From the NCBI GenBank assembly GCA_963836375.1, contig CAWIJK010000004.1, positions 806,001 through 870,000 of the forward strand: DNA of 64,000 bases. The letters run 5' to 3'. Below are positions 1-8,290 of the stretch, one piece after another. The stretch's first letter is position 1. The number at the start of each line of letters is the position of its first letter. The DNA comes from CAWIJK01 sp963836375. GTDB taxonomy: Bacteria; Actinomycetota; Acidimicrobiia; Acidimicrobiales; RAAP-2. The notes under the pieces are model-generated. The model made no database searches. It was given only the letters and a program-made list of their open reading frames with translations, and was not told the origin of the DNA. A program made the translations under genes and the position numbers.

Positions 1-822
1 ATCTCGTGCCCGGACCGGCTCGACTGCATCGCCGTCGGGGCCATCAACGGCTCGAGCCAGCTGCTCGGCGGCGTGCTGGCCACCTCGGACGGCGGACGTT
101 CGTGGCACTCGTTGGCCGCCCCGTCGGGCACCGTCGACCTGGTCGGCATCACCTGTGCCACCGCGCAGCGCTGCATGGTGATGGCGACCGACGGTTCGAC
201 CTACTGGTCCGAGACTACGGCCGACGGCGGCCGGATCTGGCAACGCGGTGGCGGGCTGCCGTCGGGCTTCGGCGGCACCAGCGCCGTCACCTGCACGACC
301 GCCGACACCTGCCTGGTCGCCGGGTACACGTCGCCCGCACCGGGGAAGGGCACCGGGGCCATCGCCTTCAGCGTCGACGACGGCACCGACTGGACCGCGG
401 CCACGGTTCCGGCGGGCCTCGGGCTCCTCCACGACATCTCGTGCGGCAGCGCCATGGACTGCACCGCCGTCGGCACCCTGGCCACCTCCTACACCGACGT
501 GATCCAAGGCCGCGGGGCCATCCTCACCAGCAGGGATGGCGGGCAGACCTGGACCTCGGTGGCCTCACCCCCCGGGGTGAACGACGCCTTCGGGGTCTCG
601 TGCCCGACCGCCCGGCGCTGCGCCGCGGTGGGCACGGTCTGGGCGCCGACCAACCCGCCCACCCCGATCGGCGGGGTGGTGACCAGCAAGGACGCCGGGG
701 CCAGCTGGAGCACCCCGCGGGCCGAGTACATCCCGGTGGGCCTGGTCTCGGTGGACTGCCCGACCGCCACCGCCTGCGTGGCCGTGGGCAACGACGTGGC
801 CGCCCGCATCGCCCTGGCCTGA
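1..822 (+). CDS. Cys-motif/BNR-repeat protein, C-terminal part (5' end outside window)
   Basis: The frame is open from base 1 to the TGA at 820-822, so only the last 273 residues are visible. Two motifs alternate: a cysteine pair of the form (I/V)(S/T/D)C-x5-C-x-(A/V)-(V/A)-G (ISCPDRLDCIAVG, ISCGSAMDCTAVG, VSCPTARRCAAVG, VDCPTATACVAVG) and an Asp-box-like SxDGGxxW strand (TSDGGRSW, SRDGGQTW). This spacing fits a BNR/YCF48-type beta-propeller whose blades are each fixed by a disulfide, which would suit a secreted protein. No signal peptide can be judged because the start is missing. The next gene is convergent. The molecular function is unknown to me. Confidence 0.7.
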   Translation: MSCPDRLDCIAVGAINGSSQLLGGVLATSDGGRSWHSLAAPSGTVDLVGITCATAQRCMVMATDGSTYWSETTADGGRIWQRGGGLPSGFGGTSAVTCTTADTCLVAGYTSPAPGKGTGAIAFSVDDGTDWTAATVPAGLGLLHDISCGSAMDCTAVGTLATSYTDVIQGRGAILTSRDGGQTWTSVASPPGVNDAFGVSCPTARRCAAVGTVWAPTNPPTPIGGVVTSKDAGASWSTPRAEYIPVGLVSVDCPTATACVAVGNDVAARIALA

Positions 823-849
823 GGGCCGGGCGGGGCACACAGCGCCCTC

Positions 850-2604
850 TCAGGGGCTCAGCGCGGCGGCCAGCACCGACGCCAGGCGGACCGGCGAGGG
901 CTGGGCCTCGAGGGCCAGCAACCGCCGCATCACCGCCAGGCCGTTCGGGTGGGTGGCGAACCACGGGGGCTTGGGCCGGGACCGGAACGGTCCGCGCACG
1001 ATCGACTTCTCCGGACGGTCGAACATGAAGGCGTTGCCGACCACGCCCCGGCCCGACTGGATGTCGGCGAGCGGGTGCCCGGGGTAGGCGCCCCAGGTGG
1101 TGGTGCCGAGGGCGAACACCGAGGCGTGCCAGACGTTGAGGCCGATCCCGCCGTAGCGCAGCTCGGCCACCGACCGCTCGACGGCGGCCCCGAGTCCAGC
1201 GTCGCGGAGCGACCCCGGATGGGCGAGCACCGTGGCCGACAGGGTGCCCCACAGGACCTCGTTGCAGAACTCGGTCGCCGCGTCGATGAACGACTGGGGG
1301 GAGTCGGCAGCCAGCGCGGTCTCCGCCGTCAGGCCGCAGAAGGCCTCGGCGTTGAAGCAGATGTCGTCGAGGTGCCCGGGGTCGACACCGCGCACCAGGG
1401 TCCAGGGGAGCTGCCCGGCCCCCGGCCGGCCCAGCGCCGAGGCGTCGGGGTGGGCGTCGACGAACGCCGCCCGGCGGTCGGACGCCCCCGGGTAGTAGGC
1501 GAGGCGGGTCGGCACCCGAGTGAGGGCCTCGGAGAGGGCGCCCAAGAAGGCCTCTCGCTGGGGCCACGCCGAGTGGGTGACGAGCACCCGGGCGCTCAGG
1601 CAGTTGAAGCCGGCGTTGTTCACCACCATGGTGGCCACGTGCTCGGCCTGGTAGAGCAGGTCGGCGGTGCTCCAACGGCCGGGCACGATCACCACGGGCG
1701 AGACGTTCCCGAGTTCGCTCGTGACCGGCTTCTCCAACACGGCCCGGCCCGACGCCTTGCGCCGCTCGCCCGCCTTGCCTGGGCCGAAGACCACCGCGTC
1801 GTGGGTCTTGTCCGACCCGGTGATGTGGACCTCGTCCACCGCGGGGTGGTTCACCAGGTAGGCCCCCACCTCGGCCCCACCGCTCACGATGCGCAGGACC
1901 CCCGCCTCGAGGAGGGCCCGCATGGCCCGGGTCCAGTGGGGGGCGAGGTAGTCGTTGACCGGGTTCGCCTTGAGCACCACCACCTTGCCCTCCACGAAGA
2001 GCTTGGAGAGGACGTCTCGGGGCCCGAGCGAGGCCACGTTGCCCGCGCCCAGGACGACGGCGACCCCCCGGGCCGCGTCGGGGTCCCGGTAAGCGGCGGC
2101 CTGGCCGGCGTCGACCTCTGAGCGGGAGACCCCCGGCTCCATCCACACCTCGGCCGTCGTCTGGGGGAACAGGACCCGGTCGTAGACCGACACCGGGAAG
2201 ACCCCAACCGCCAGCCGTCCGCCGGGGGCCTCGCGGACCGGGCCCGGATAGCGGGGACGACCCGAGGCGGCGATGTCCCCCAGCGCGTCGCGCAGCAACC
2301 GGGCCATCCGGACGAAGGTGACGATCCCTGCGAACAATTCCTCGCCGGCGGCCGCCGAGCGCGGGTCGAGCCCCTTGGCCCGGCACGCCTCGGCCAGCCA
2401 GCCGTCGGCGGCCAAGAGCGTGTCGCGCAGCACCCGGTCGAGGAGGACGGCCCGGGCCGAGGCCCCGGTCGCCGCCCAGGCGCCGGCGTGGGCCGCCACC
2501 TCGCCGACGGCGGCCTCGAGCGGGGCGGCGTCGACGACCGCCTTCTTGCGCGACGGGACGGCTTGGGTGGCGAGCGCCCCCCGGGTGGCCGATGGGGTCG
2601 CCAT
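850..2604 (-). CDS. Aldehyde dehydrogenase family protein
   Basis: 584 aa, NAD(P)-dependent aldehyde dehydrogenase superfamily. Family features are a Rossmann-like stretch with VVLGAGNVASLGP, the ITGSDKTHD strand, the general-base region VLEKPVTSELGNVSP and the nucleophile Cys in NNAGFNCLSARVLV. It is longer than a typical ALDH (about 480-500 aa) owing to an N-terminal extension of about 100 residues. A GTG start 39 nt further upstream is possible, but the ATG at 2604 has GGAGGT five bases before it, so I chose that. It stands alone, divergent from the LLM oxidoreductase at 2702. Substrate is unknown; fatty or aromatic aldehyde oxidation, or acyl-CoA reduction, are both possible. Confidence 0.8.
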   Translation of the reverse strand: MATPSATRGALATQAVPSRKKAVVDAAPLEAAVGEVAAHAGAWAATGASARAVLLDRVLRDTLLAADGWLAEACRAKGLDPRSAAAGEELFAGIVTFVRMARLLRDALGDIAASGRPRYPGPVREAPGGRLAVGVFPVSVYDRVLFPQTTAEVWMEPGVSRSEVDAGQAAAYRDPDAARGVAVVLGAGNVASLGPRDVLSKLFVEGKVVVLKANPVNDYLAPHWTRAMRALLEAGVLRIVSGGAEVGAYLVNHPAVDEVHITGSDKTHDAVVFGPGKAGERRKASGRAVLEKPVTSELGNVSPVVIVPGRWSTADLLYQAEHVATMVVNNAGFNCLSARVLVTHSAWPQREAFLGALSEALTRVPTRLAYYPGASDRRAAFVDAHPDASALGRPGAGQLPWTLVRGVDPGHLDDICFNAEAFCGLTAETALAADSPQSFIDAATEFCNEVLWGTLSATVLAHPGSLRDAGLGAAVERSVAELRYGGIGLNVWHASVFALGTTTWGAYPGHPLADIQSGRGVVGNAFMFDRPEKSIVRGPFRSRPKPPWFATHPNGLAVMRRLLALEAQPSPVRLASVLAAALSP

Positions 2605-2701
2605 CTGGGACCTCCGATCACGGTGCTCGGGTGTGCCCGCCACCGTAGCGTCCGGGGTCCGCGTCGTGGCCGGAGGGCGCCGCGGCCGCGCATGATAGAA
2701 G

Positions 2702-3577
2702 GTGCCGGTGCAGATCGGCGTGGTCTTCCCCCAGACCGAAATCGGCGCCGACCCGGGGGGCCTGCGGGCCTACGCCGAGGCGGCCGACGGGCTCGGCTAC
2801 CGCCACCTGGTGGCCTACGACCACGTCTTGGGAGCCGACCGGTCGGTCCACCCGGACTGGGCCGGCCCCTACGACCTGCACGACACCTTCCACGAGCCGA
2901 TGGTCCTGTTCGGTTGGCTGGCCGGCCTCTGCGGGCTCGAGTTCGCCACGGGCATCCTGATCGGCCCCCAGCGCCAGACCGCCCTGGTGGCCAAGCAGGC
3001 GGCCGAGGTCGACCTCTTGTCGGGGGGCCGGCTCCGCCTGGGCCTGGGTCTCGGCTGGAACCCCGTCGAGTACGAGGCGCTCGGGGTGGACTTCGCCACC
3101 CGGGCCGCCCGGCTGGACGAGCAGATCGGGCTGCTCCGGGCGTTGTGGACCGGCGAGTCCGTCAGCTTCGAGGGCCGGTTCCACACCGTGACCGGGGCCG
3201 GCCTGGCCCCCGGGCCGGTGCAGCGGCCCATCCCGATCTGGCTCGGGGCGATGGCCGAACCGGCCCTGCGCCGGGTGGGACGGCTGGCCGACGGCTGGTT
3301 CCCCCAGGCCCGGCCCGGGGGCGGGCTCGAGGCGGCCCTCGAGGTCGTCGCCACGGCGGCCACGGCGGCCGGCCGGGACCCGGCCGCCATCGGGATGGAG
3401 GGCCAGGTCCTGGCCTCCACCCGGGATCCCGAGCGCCTGGCCCGCCACGCCGCCAAATGGGAGGGGGCGGGGGCGACCCATCTGTCGGTGAACACGATGG
3501 ACGCCGGCTGCTCGACGGTCGACGAGCACATCGCCGCTATCACCTCGGTGTCCGAGGTGCTGGTGGCCGGCCGCTGA
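2702..3577 (+). CDS. LLM-class F420-dependent oxidoreductase
   Basis: 291 aa, bacterial-luciferase-like TIM-barrel family, whose actinobacterial members mostly use coenzyme F420. Seen: N-terminal QIGVVFPQTEIG strand, the ATGILIGPQRQTALVAKQAAEVDLLSGGR block, GLGWNPVEYEALG, and IPIWLGAMAEPALRRVGRLADGW near the middle, all typical of the TIGR03619-like branch. Start is GTG at 2702; a second GTG at 2708 would shorten the protein by two residues. No strong ribosome-binding site is visible. Divergent from the aldehyde dehydrogenase and convergent with the next small gene. Substrate cannot be told from sequence. Confidence 0.85.
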   Translation: MPVQIGVVFPQTEIGADPGGLRAYAEAADGLGYRHLVAYDHVLGADRSVHPDWAGPYDLHDTFHEPMVLFGWLAGLCGLEFATGILIGPQRQTALVAKQAAEVDLLSGGRLRLGLGLGWNPVEYEALGVDFATRAARLDEQIGLLRALWTGESVSFEGRFHTVTGAGLAPGPVQRPIPIWLGAMAEPALRRVGRLADGWFPQARPGGGLEAALEVVATAATAAGRDPAAIGMEGQVLASTRDPERLARHAAKWEGAGATHLSVNTMDAGCSTVDEHIAAITSVSEVLVAGR

Positions 3578-3595
3578 GCGGGGCCGGCCGGACCC

Positions 3596-3934
3596 TCAGG
3601 CCTCGGGGCCGGGGTGCTCGAAGTGGCGCTCGTGCCCGACGCGGCAGACCTGGATGCTGAACGTCTCGTAGAGTCGGTCGCGCCCGGCCGCCTGGGCCGC
3701 CCGGTGCTCGGGGTGGTCCCGCCAGGCCCGTTCGGCCTCCATCGACGCGAACGTGATCAGCGACACCCGCTCGCCGTCGTCGGACCGCAAAGAGGTGAAG
3801 TCGACGAAGCCGTCCACGGTGCGGGCCAGGGCCAGCATCCGCTCGGCCAGCGGCTCGTACTCGGGCCCGGCCCCGTCGCGAAGACGCGAGCGGAACACGA
3901 TCACGATCGGCCCGTTGGAACCCGCTGCGGTCAT
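3596..3934 (-). CDS. Antibiotic biosynthesis monooxygenase (ABM)-like protein
   Basis: 112 aa from the ATG at 3934; an upstream in-frame TTG at 3958 would add eight residues but has no better ribosome-binding site. Fold features of the dimeric alpha/beta-barrel ABM family: an opening beta strand PIVIVFRSRL, the helix PLAERMLALARTVDGFVDF, then ERVSLITFASMEAERAWRDHPEHRAAQAAGR and a closing strand. Members act as cofactor-free monooxygenases, heme-degrading enzymes or stress proteins; nothing here decides between these. It ends 18 nt from the convergent LLM gene. Confidence 0.65.
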   Translation of the reverse strand: MTAAGSNGPIVIVFRSRLRDGAGPEYEPLAERMLALARTVDGFVDFTSLRSDDGERVSLITFASMEAERAWRDHPEHRAAQAAGRDRLYETFSIQVCRVGHERHFEHPGPEA

Positions 3935-4033
3935 CGCCCCATCGTGCCCCAGCTGCAAGGATGAGGCGGTGCCCGGCCCCGGAGTCCACCCGAGCCCTCC
4001 CCCCGGGCCTGGTCACGCCCCGGACACCGGGTC

Positions 4034-4789
4034 GTGACCGCCCCGCTCCCCGGACCGCCGCCCGGCTGGTACCCCGACCCGGCGGGCAGCGGGGCCCTGC
4101 GCTGGTGGGACGGGGCCCAGTGGAGCGCCGCCCTGGCATCGGCCCCGCCGGTGGTGCCGCCGCCCGGTCCGCTCTGGGTGGTCGACGACGAGCTCCGGGT
4201 GGCCCCGTGGGCCCAGCGGGCCTTCGTCGTCTACGGTGCCGTCGCCCTCGTCGAGCTGCTGGTCGCCCTGGCCTTCGCCGCCGAGCTCCGCTCCGAGCTC
4301 CACCAGGTCCGGATGGTCTTCCACGACGCGGCCCACGGGCTCCCGGCGCCGACGACCACCCCGGCCCTCTCCGGCGGGTACCGGCTGGCCGCCGGGCTCT
4401 TGGGGCTCGCCTCGATCGGCGCCATCGTGACCCTGCTCGTCTGGCAGTACCGGGCGGCCCGGGTCGCCCGGGCCCTGGGCTACCCGGCCCGGCACACCCC
4501 GGGCTGGGGGGTCGGGTTCTGGTTCGTCCCGGTGGTGAACCTGTGGTTCCCCTACCAGGCCATCGTGGACTGCCTCCCGCCGGGCCACCCCTCGCGCCCG
4601 CTGGTCCTGCGCCTGTGGCTGGCCCTGCTCGGCCTCTACCTCGTCGGGCAGGCGGCCCAGTTCACACTCCTCTACTGGCGACCGGTCGGTATCGCCCTCA
4701 CTGGGGTGCTGGCCGTCCTGGCCGTGCTCTACGCGCTCGCCGGCATCGGGGTGGTGGCCGCCATCTCGGCCGCCCACCGCATGGTCTGA
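4034..4789 (+). CDS. DUF2510/DUF4328 membrane protein
   Basis: 251 aa. The N terminus carries the DUF2510 signature PPGWYPDPAGSGALRWWDGAQW, common at the cytosolic end of actinobacterial membrane proteins. After a proline-rich linker there are about five hydrophobic segments (residues about 62-82, 118-137, 158-176, 194-215, 222-246), with GYPARHTPGWGVGFWFVPVVNLWFPYQ between them, typical of DUF4328. Function of both domains is unknown. GTG start chosen at 4034. It lies in front of the phosphate-transport operon but is separated by about 300 nt of regulatory sequence, so it is probably not co-regulated. Confidence 0.75.
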   Translation: MTAPLPGPPPGWYPDPAGSGALRWWDGAQWSAALASAPPVVPPPGPLWVVDDELRVAPWAQRAFVVYGAVALVELLVALAFAAELRSELHQVRMVFHDAAHGLPAPTTTPALSGGYRLAAGLLGLASIGAIVTLLVWQYRAARVARALGYPARHTPGWGVGFWFVPVVNLWFPYQAIVDCLPPGHPSRPLVLRLWLALLGLYLVGQAAQFTLLYWRPVGIALTGVLAVLAVLYALAGIGVVAAISAAHRMV

Positions 4790-4857
4790 TCTGAACGGCC
4801 CCGGCCAGGGCGGGACGGGCGCGCTTTGCCCGTAAATTGGAGGCGAAATTGCCTCGC

Positions 4858-4890
4858 GTTTGCCTTCCGTTTGCCGTTTGTTCACACCGG
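4858..4890 (+). promoter_or_regulatory. Pho-box array 1 (three 11-bp direct repeats)
   Basis: Three head-to-tail units in exact 11-bp register: GTTTGCCTTCC (4858), GTTTGCCGTTT (4869) and GTTCACACCGG (4880). Direct repeats of a GTTCACC-like heptamer every 11 bp are the known binding pattern of OmpR/PhoB-family phosphate regulators (Streptomyces PhoP). About 210 nt upstream of the pstB start. Confidence 0.6.
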
Positions 4891-4970
4891 CCCGATAGGA
4901 CTGGGCGGGTGCAGATCGGCCCCAGGGACCGGGTGGCGCACCGTCGTCGGCCATCGAGTGATCGCCAACA

Positions 4971-5014
4971 GTTCCACCGGTGTTCGCCAACCGGTAGCCG
5001 GTCGTTCACCTCGT
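4971..5014 (+). promoter_or_regulatory. Pho-box array 2 (four 11-bp direct repeats)
   Basis: Four units in 11-bp register: GTTCCACCGGT (4971), GTTCGCCAACC (4982), a degenerate GGTAGCCGGTC (4993) and GTTCACCTCGT (5004). The last unit contains the exact Streptomyces Pho-box heptamer GTTCACC. It lies 85-128 nt before pstB, next to a -10-like TATTGT. This is the likely main operator for phosphate-starvation induction. Confidence 0.65.
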
Positions 5015-5098
5015 ATTGTTACGGTTCCGACACGTGACCGGTCACTGGATCGAAAGGTTCGTCTCCACCCACCGGTATCGGGCAGATCGCGAGTCCCC

Positions 5099-5965
5099 AT
5101 GTCGATAGACGAGACCCCGGCGGCCGACGCGAAACCGGCTGTGTCCACCGCCGTGCCGCCGGTGCAGCTCGACCCGGTCCTTGAGGCGCTCGACCCCGAC
5201 CGGGAGCGTCCGGCCGACGTCATGACCGCGGCGGGGTTGACGCTCAGCTTCGGCCCCAAGGCGGTGATGAGCGGGATCGACATGCGCTTCCGCCGTGGGA
5301 CGATCACCGCGTTGATCGGGCCGACCGGCTCGGGGAAGTCCACCTTCCTGCGGACCCTCAACCGGATGAACGACCGGGTCCCCGGCTTCCACCACGACGG
5401 CGACGTCACCTTGGACGACGTGAGCATCTGGGCCCCCCATCAGGACCTGCTGACCCTGCGTCGACGGGTCGGCATGCTCTTCCAGCGCCCGAATCCGTTC
5501 CCGATGTGCATCCGCGACAACGTGGTGGCCGGGGTCAAGGCCCACCGGATCGCCAAGGGTAAGCAGCTCGACGTGGTCGCCGAGCGCCGCCTCAACGAGG
5601 TCGGCCTGTGGGACGCCGTCAAGGACCGCATGAGCGACTCCCCGTTCCGCCTGTCGGGCGGCCAGCAGCAACTGCTCTGCCTGGCCCGTGCTCTCGCCGT
5701 CGGCCCCGAGGTGCTGCTCCTCGACGAACCGACGTCCTCGCTCGACCCGGTGTCCACCGAGATGGTCGAACAGCTCGTCCGCACGCTCACCCCGGCCCTG
5801 ACCATCATCATCGTCACCCACAACCTGGGGCAGGCCCGGCGGGTCTCGGACGAGACGATGTTCTTCTATGGCGGGCGGCTGATCGAGCACGGTCCGACCG
5901 AGACGCTGTTCTCCGACCCCCGCCACGAGGACACCCAGCGCTACGTCAGCGGGCGGATGGGGTAG
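5099..5965 (+). CDS. pstB: Phosphate ABC transporter ATP-binding protein PstB
   Basis: 288 aa cytosolic ATPase that powers phosphate import with PstC and PstA. Walker A GPTGSGKST at residues 74-82, Q-loop MLFQRPNPFP at about 126-135, ABC signature LSGGQ at 185-189, Walker B LLLDEP at 206-211, switch His in IIIVTHNLGQA. The NRMND sequence after Walker A is typical of PstB. The N terminus is about 40 residues longer than usual and rich in Pro/Ala. Start taken at ATG 5099, just after the Pho-box region. It is the first gene of the cluster, whereas pstB is last in most bacteria. No phoU follows. Confidence 0.88.
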   Translation: MSIDETPAADAKPAVSTAVPPVQLDPVLEALDPDRERPADVMTAAGLTLSFGPKAVMSGIDMRFRRGTITALIGPTGSGKSTFLRTLNRMNDRVPGFHHDGDVTLDDVSIWAPHQDLLTLRRRVGMLFQRPNPFPMCIRDNVVAGVKAHRIAKGKQLDVVAERRLNEVGLWDAVKDRMSDSPFRLSGGQQQLLCLARALAVGPEVLLLDEPTSSLDPVSTEMVEQLVRTLTPALTIIIVTHNLGQARRVSDETMFFYGGRLIEHGPTETLFSDPRHEDTQRYVSGRMG

Positions 5966-6064
5966 CGCTACGTCGGCACCGCCCGCCGACCACGGCCACA
6001 ACACCAGCAGTTGCAGCAGCGGTATCAACGCGCCGAAGGGCGCCGACGAAGGAGGAACCACCAA

Positions 6065-7186
6065 GTGACTCGGATGCTCCGAGGAAAGCGAACGGCGGTC
6101 GCCGCAGTGCTGGCCGCCGCCATCGGAACGGCCGCCCTGGCCTCGACGGCCTCGGCCGCCACCGTCGCCGTCAAGCTCCCGTCGAGCGGCGTCGAGAGCC
6201 CACCAACGGCCTCGCTGTCGGAGACCGGCAGCACGCTGCTCTACCCGCTGTGGAACCTGTGGGTCGCCGGCTACACCCAGAAGTACCCCGCAGTGAGCAT
6301 CCAGACCGCCGGCACGGGCTCGGGCACCGGCATCTCGGACGCCACCAACGGGACGGCGGACATCGGATCCTCCGACGCCTACCTGTCGCCCAGCGAGCTC
6401 ACGGCGACGCCCGACCTGCTCAACATCCCGCTCGCCATCTCGGCCCAGATGGTGGCCTACAACATCCCGGGCATCACCGCCCACCTCAAGCTGAGCGGCA
6501 AGGTGCTCTCCGAGATCTACCAGGGCCAGATCACGACCTGGAACAACTCGGCCATCGCCTCGCTCAACAGCGGGGTGAAGCTGCCGAGCACCCCGATCGT
6601 GACCCTGCATCGCTCGGACTCGAGCGGTGACACCTTCTTGTTCACCCAGTACCTGTCCAAGGCCGACCCCAGCGGCTGGGGGGCCAAGATCGGCTACAAC
6701 ACCACCGTCCCGTGGCCCAACGCCCCCGGCGCACTGGCCGAGGACGGGAACTCGGGCATGGTGTCGGGCTGCAAGGCCACCCCGGGGTGCATCGCCTACG
6801 TCGGCATCAGCTACCTGACTCAGACCCTCCAGGCCGGTCTCGGGTACGCCCAGCTGGGCAACGCCAAGGGGGACTACGTCCTGCCGACGTCGGGTTCGAT
6901 CGCCGCCGAGGCCGCCTCGTTCGAGAAGCGGACCCCGGCCAACGGGACGATCTCGCTGATCTACGGTCCGGCGGCCACCGGGTACCCCATCGTCAACTAC
7001 GAGTACGCCATCGTGATCTCCAACCAGTCGAGCTCGACGACGGCCAAGGCCATCCGTTCGGTCCTCGAGTGGGCGGTGAACAAGAACTACGGCAACAACG
7101 CCTCGTACCTGGCCCAGGTCAACTTCCAGCCGCTGCCCTCCAAGGTGGCCGCCCAGTCGATCGCGCAGATCCTGAAGATCAAGTAG
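6065..7186 (+). CDS. pstS: Phosphate-binding protein PstS
   Basis: 373 aa exported phosphate receptor. Start GTG 6065 is preceded by GGAGGA eight bases away; upstream starts in the same frame give a basic tail with no ribosome-binding site. The product begins with a clear Sec signal peptide (basic MLRGKR, hydrophobic AVAAVLAAAIGTAALA, cleavage near ASA-AT). Family motifs: ETGSTLLYPLW, the phosphate-binding TAGTGSGTGISDATNGTADIG loop region and LHRSDSSGDTFLFTQYL. There is no lipobox Cys, so it is secreted or wall-retained rather than a lipoprotein. It lies 99 nt after pstB and 4 nt before pstC. Confidence 0.92.
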   Translation: MTRMLRGKRTAVAAVLAAAIGTAALASTASAATVAVKLPSSGVESPPTASLSETGSTLLYPLWNLWVAGYTQKYPAVSIQTAGTGSGTGISDATNGTADIGSSDAYLSPSELTATPDLLNIPLAISAQMVAYNIPGITAHLKLSGKVLSEIYQGQITTWNNSAIASLNSGVKLPSTPIVTLHRSDSSGDTFLFTQYLSKADPSGWGAKIGYNTTVPWPNAPGALAEDGNSGMVSGCKATPGCIAYVGISYLTQTLQAGLGYAQLGNAKGDYVLPTSGSIAAEAASFEKRTPANGTISLIYGPAATGYPIVNYEYAIVISNQSSSTTAKAIRSVLEWAVNKNYGNNASYLAQVNFQPLPSKVAAQSIAQILKIK

Positions 7187-7190
7187 TGGG

Positions 7191-8282
7191 GTGACCGTCA
7201 TCGGTGGCACGCCGGGCGAACTGCCCGCCGGCCCACCGCCGACCACGCCAACGCCCCGGGCGGGTACCGCCCGGGGCGTTGGCCGTGTCCTGCGCTCCCA
7301 CGAGGAGGGGGCGTGGCGGTGGGCGGCCCGGGTGGCGGTCGTCCTCCCCCTGGCCGCGCTCGTCTTCATCCTCACCGTCCTCGTCGTCAAGGCGTGGCCG
7401 GCGATCGTGGTCAACGGCTGGGGCTTCCTCACCGGGTCGACCTGGGACATCGGCAGCAGTTACGGCACCACCGTCTACACCCACGGCATCGCCCACCCGA
7501 TGGGCTCGTCCTACGGGGCCTGGCCGCTCATCTTGGGCACCATCCAGACCTCGCTCATCGCCGTGGTGCTGGCCCTGCCCATCTCGATCGGCGCCGCCTT
7601 CGGCCTGACCGAGCGGATGCCCCGCTGGTTGTCACGCCCGCTCGGCTTCGCCATCGAGCTGCTGGCCGGCTTCCCGAGCGTGATCATCGGCCTGTGGGGC
7701 ATCCTCACCTTCGGGCCCTTCCTGGCCGAGCACATCTACCCCGTCATCGCCGACCACATGCCCGACGTACCCATCCTGCGGTACTTCCGCAACCCGGTGG
7801 GCCACGGCGAGGGCCTCCTCACCGCGGGGATCGTGCTCGCCCTGATGATCGTCCCCATCATCACCGCCACCACCCGGGACCTGTTCACCCAGGTGCCGCC
7901 GTTGCCCAAGGAGGGGGCCGAGGCGCTCGGGATGACCGACTGGGAGGTGGCCCACAAGGTGAGCCTGCGTTGGGTGCGCTCGGGCATCATCGGCGCCACG
8001 GTGCTCGGGCTGGGCCGGGCCCTGGGCGAGACCATCGCCGTGTTCATGATCACCGGCTCGATCATCAGGGTCGCCCCCAACATCTACTCGCCGATGTCGA
8101 CCATCGCCGCGACCATCTTGGGCCAGCTCGACGGCGCCCAGACCGACGGCACCGGCTTCGCGGTGGCCACCCTGGCCGAACTGGGCCTGGTGCTGGCCGT
8201 CATCTCGGTCGCCGTCAACCTGGGGGCCCGGAGCATCGTGCGACGCAGCGGCCGCCTCGGCGGCCCGGTGGGTCGGGCCTGA
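7191..8282 (+). CDS. pstC: Phosphate ABC transporter permease PstC
   Basis: 363 aa inner-membrane permease with about six transmembrane segments: the first at residues about 46-68 (RVAVVLPLAALVFILTVLVV), others between 110 and 350. The ABC-permease coupling loop is EGAEALGMTDWEVAHKVSLRWVRSGI, and LGRALGETIAVFMITG follows. GTG start 7191 is four bases after pstS. The first 40 or so codons contain a 16-bp perfect inverted repeat (listed separately). No in-frame start downstream of it would keep the first membrane segment, so the hairpin appears to be inside the reading frame. Confidence 0.9.
   Translation: MTVIGGTPGELPAGPPPTTPTPRAGTARGVGRVLRSHEEGAWRWAARVAVVLPLAALVFILTVLVVKAWPAIVVNGWGFLTGSTWDIGSSYGTTVYTHGIAHPMGSSYGAWPLILGTIQTSLIAVVLALPISIGAAFGLTERMPRWLSRPLGFAIELLAGFPSVIIGLWGILTFGPFLAEHIYPVIADHMPDVPILRYFRNPVGHGEGLLTAGIVLALMIVPIITATTRDLFTQVPPLPKEGAEALGMTDWEVAHKVSLRWVRSGIIGATVLGLGRALGETIAVFMITGSIIRVAPNIYSPMSTIAATILGQLDGAQTDGTGFAVATLAELGLVLAVISVAVNLGARSIVRRSGRLGGPVGRA
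7248..7282. repeat. 16-bp perfect inverted repeat in the 5' end of pstC
   Basis: Left arm CCAACGCCCCGGGCGG at 7248-7263, spacer GTA at 7264-7266, right arm at 7267-7282, all 16 bases paired. The RNA would form a very stable hairpin about 60 nt after the pstS stop. There is no T-tract behind it. It could stabilise a pstS transcript end or attenuate pstC, giving more receptor than permease. Confidence 0.6.
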
Positions 8283-8290
8283 GGGGCGTC

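Larger units (their letters stand above)
4790..5098 (+). promoter_or_regulatory. pst upstream region
   Basis: 309 nt without a convincing gene. The long frame that continues upstream of pstB through this stretch gives a composition unlike PstB and has no ribosome-binding site. It contains two arrays of 11-bp direct repeats, listed separately, and an A/T-richer patch (GTAAATTGG at about 4832-4840) that stands out from the surroundings. A -10-like TATTGT lies at about 5013-5018 just after the second array. I read the region as the phosphate-responsive promoter of the pst genes. Confidence 0.6.

Noticed and set aside
4826..5098. N-terminal extension of PstB by 91 codons
   Set aside because: No ribosome-binding site, composition unlike PstB, and it would cover the Pho-box arrays.
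5937..5974. Direct repeat AGCGCTACGTC (5937 and 5964) around the pstB stop
   Set aside because: Short, only two copies, partly coding; could be chance or a small duplication with no visible role.
5042..7450. Long antisense frame of about 800 codons opposite the pst genes, and similar long antisense frames elsewhere
   Set aside because: Typical of sequences above 70% G+C; their products are His/Arg/Gly-rich with no family motifs, and a well-identified gene lies on the other strand.
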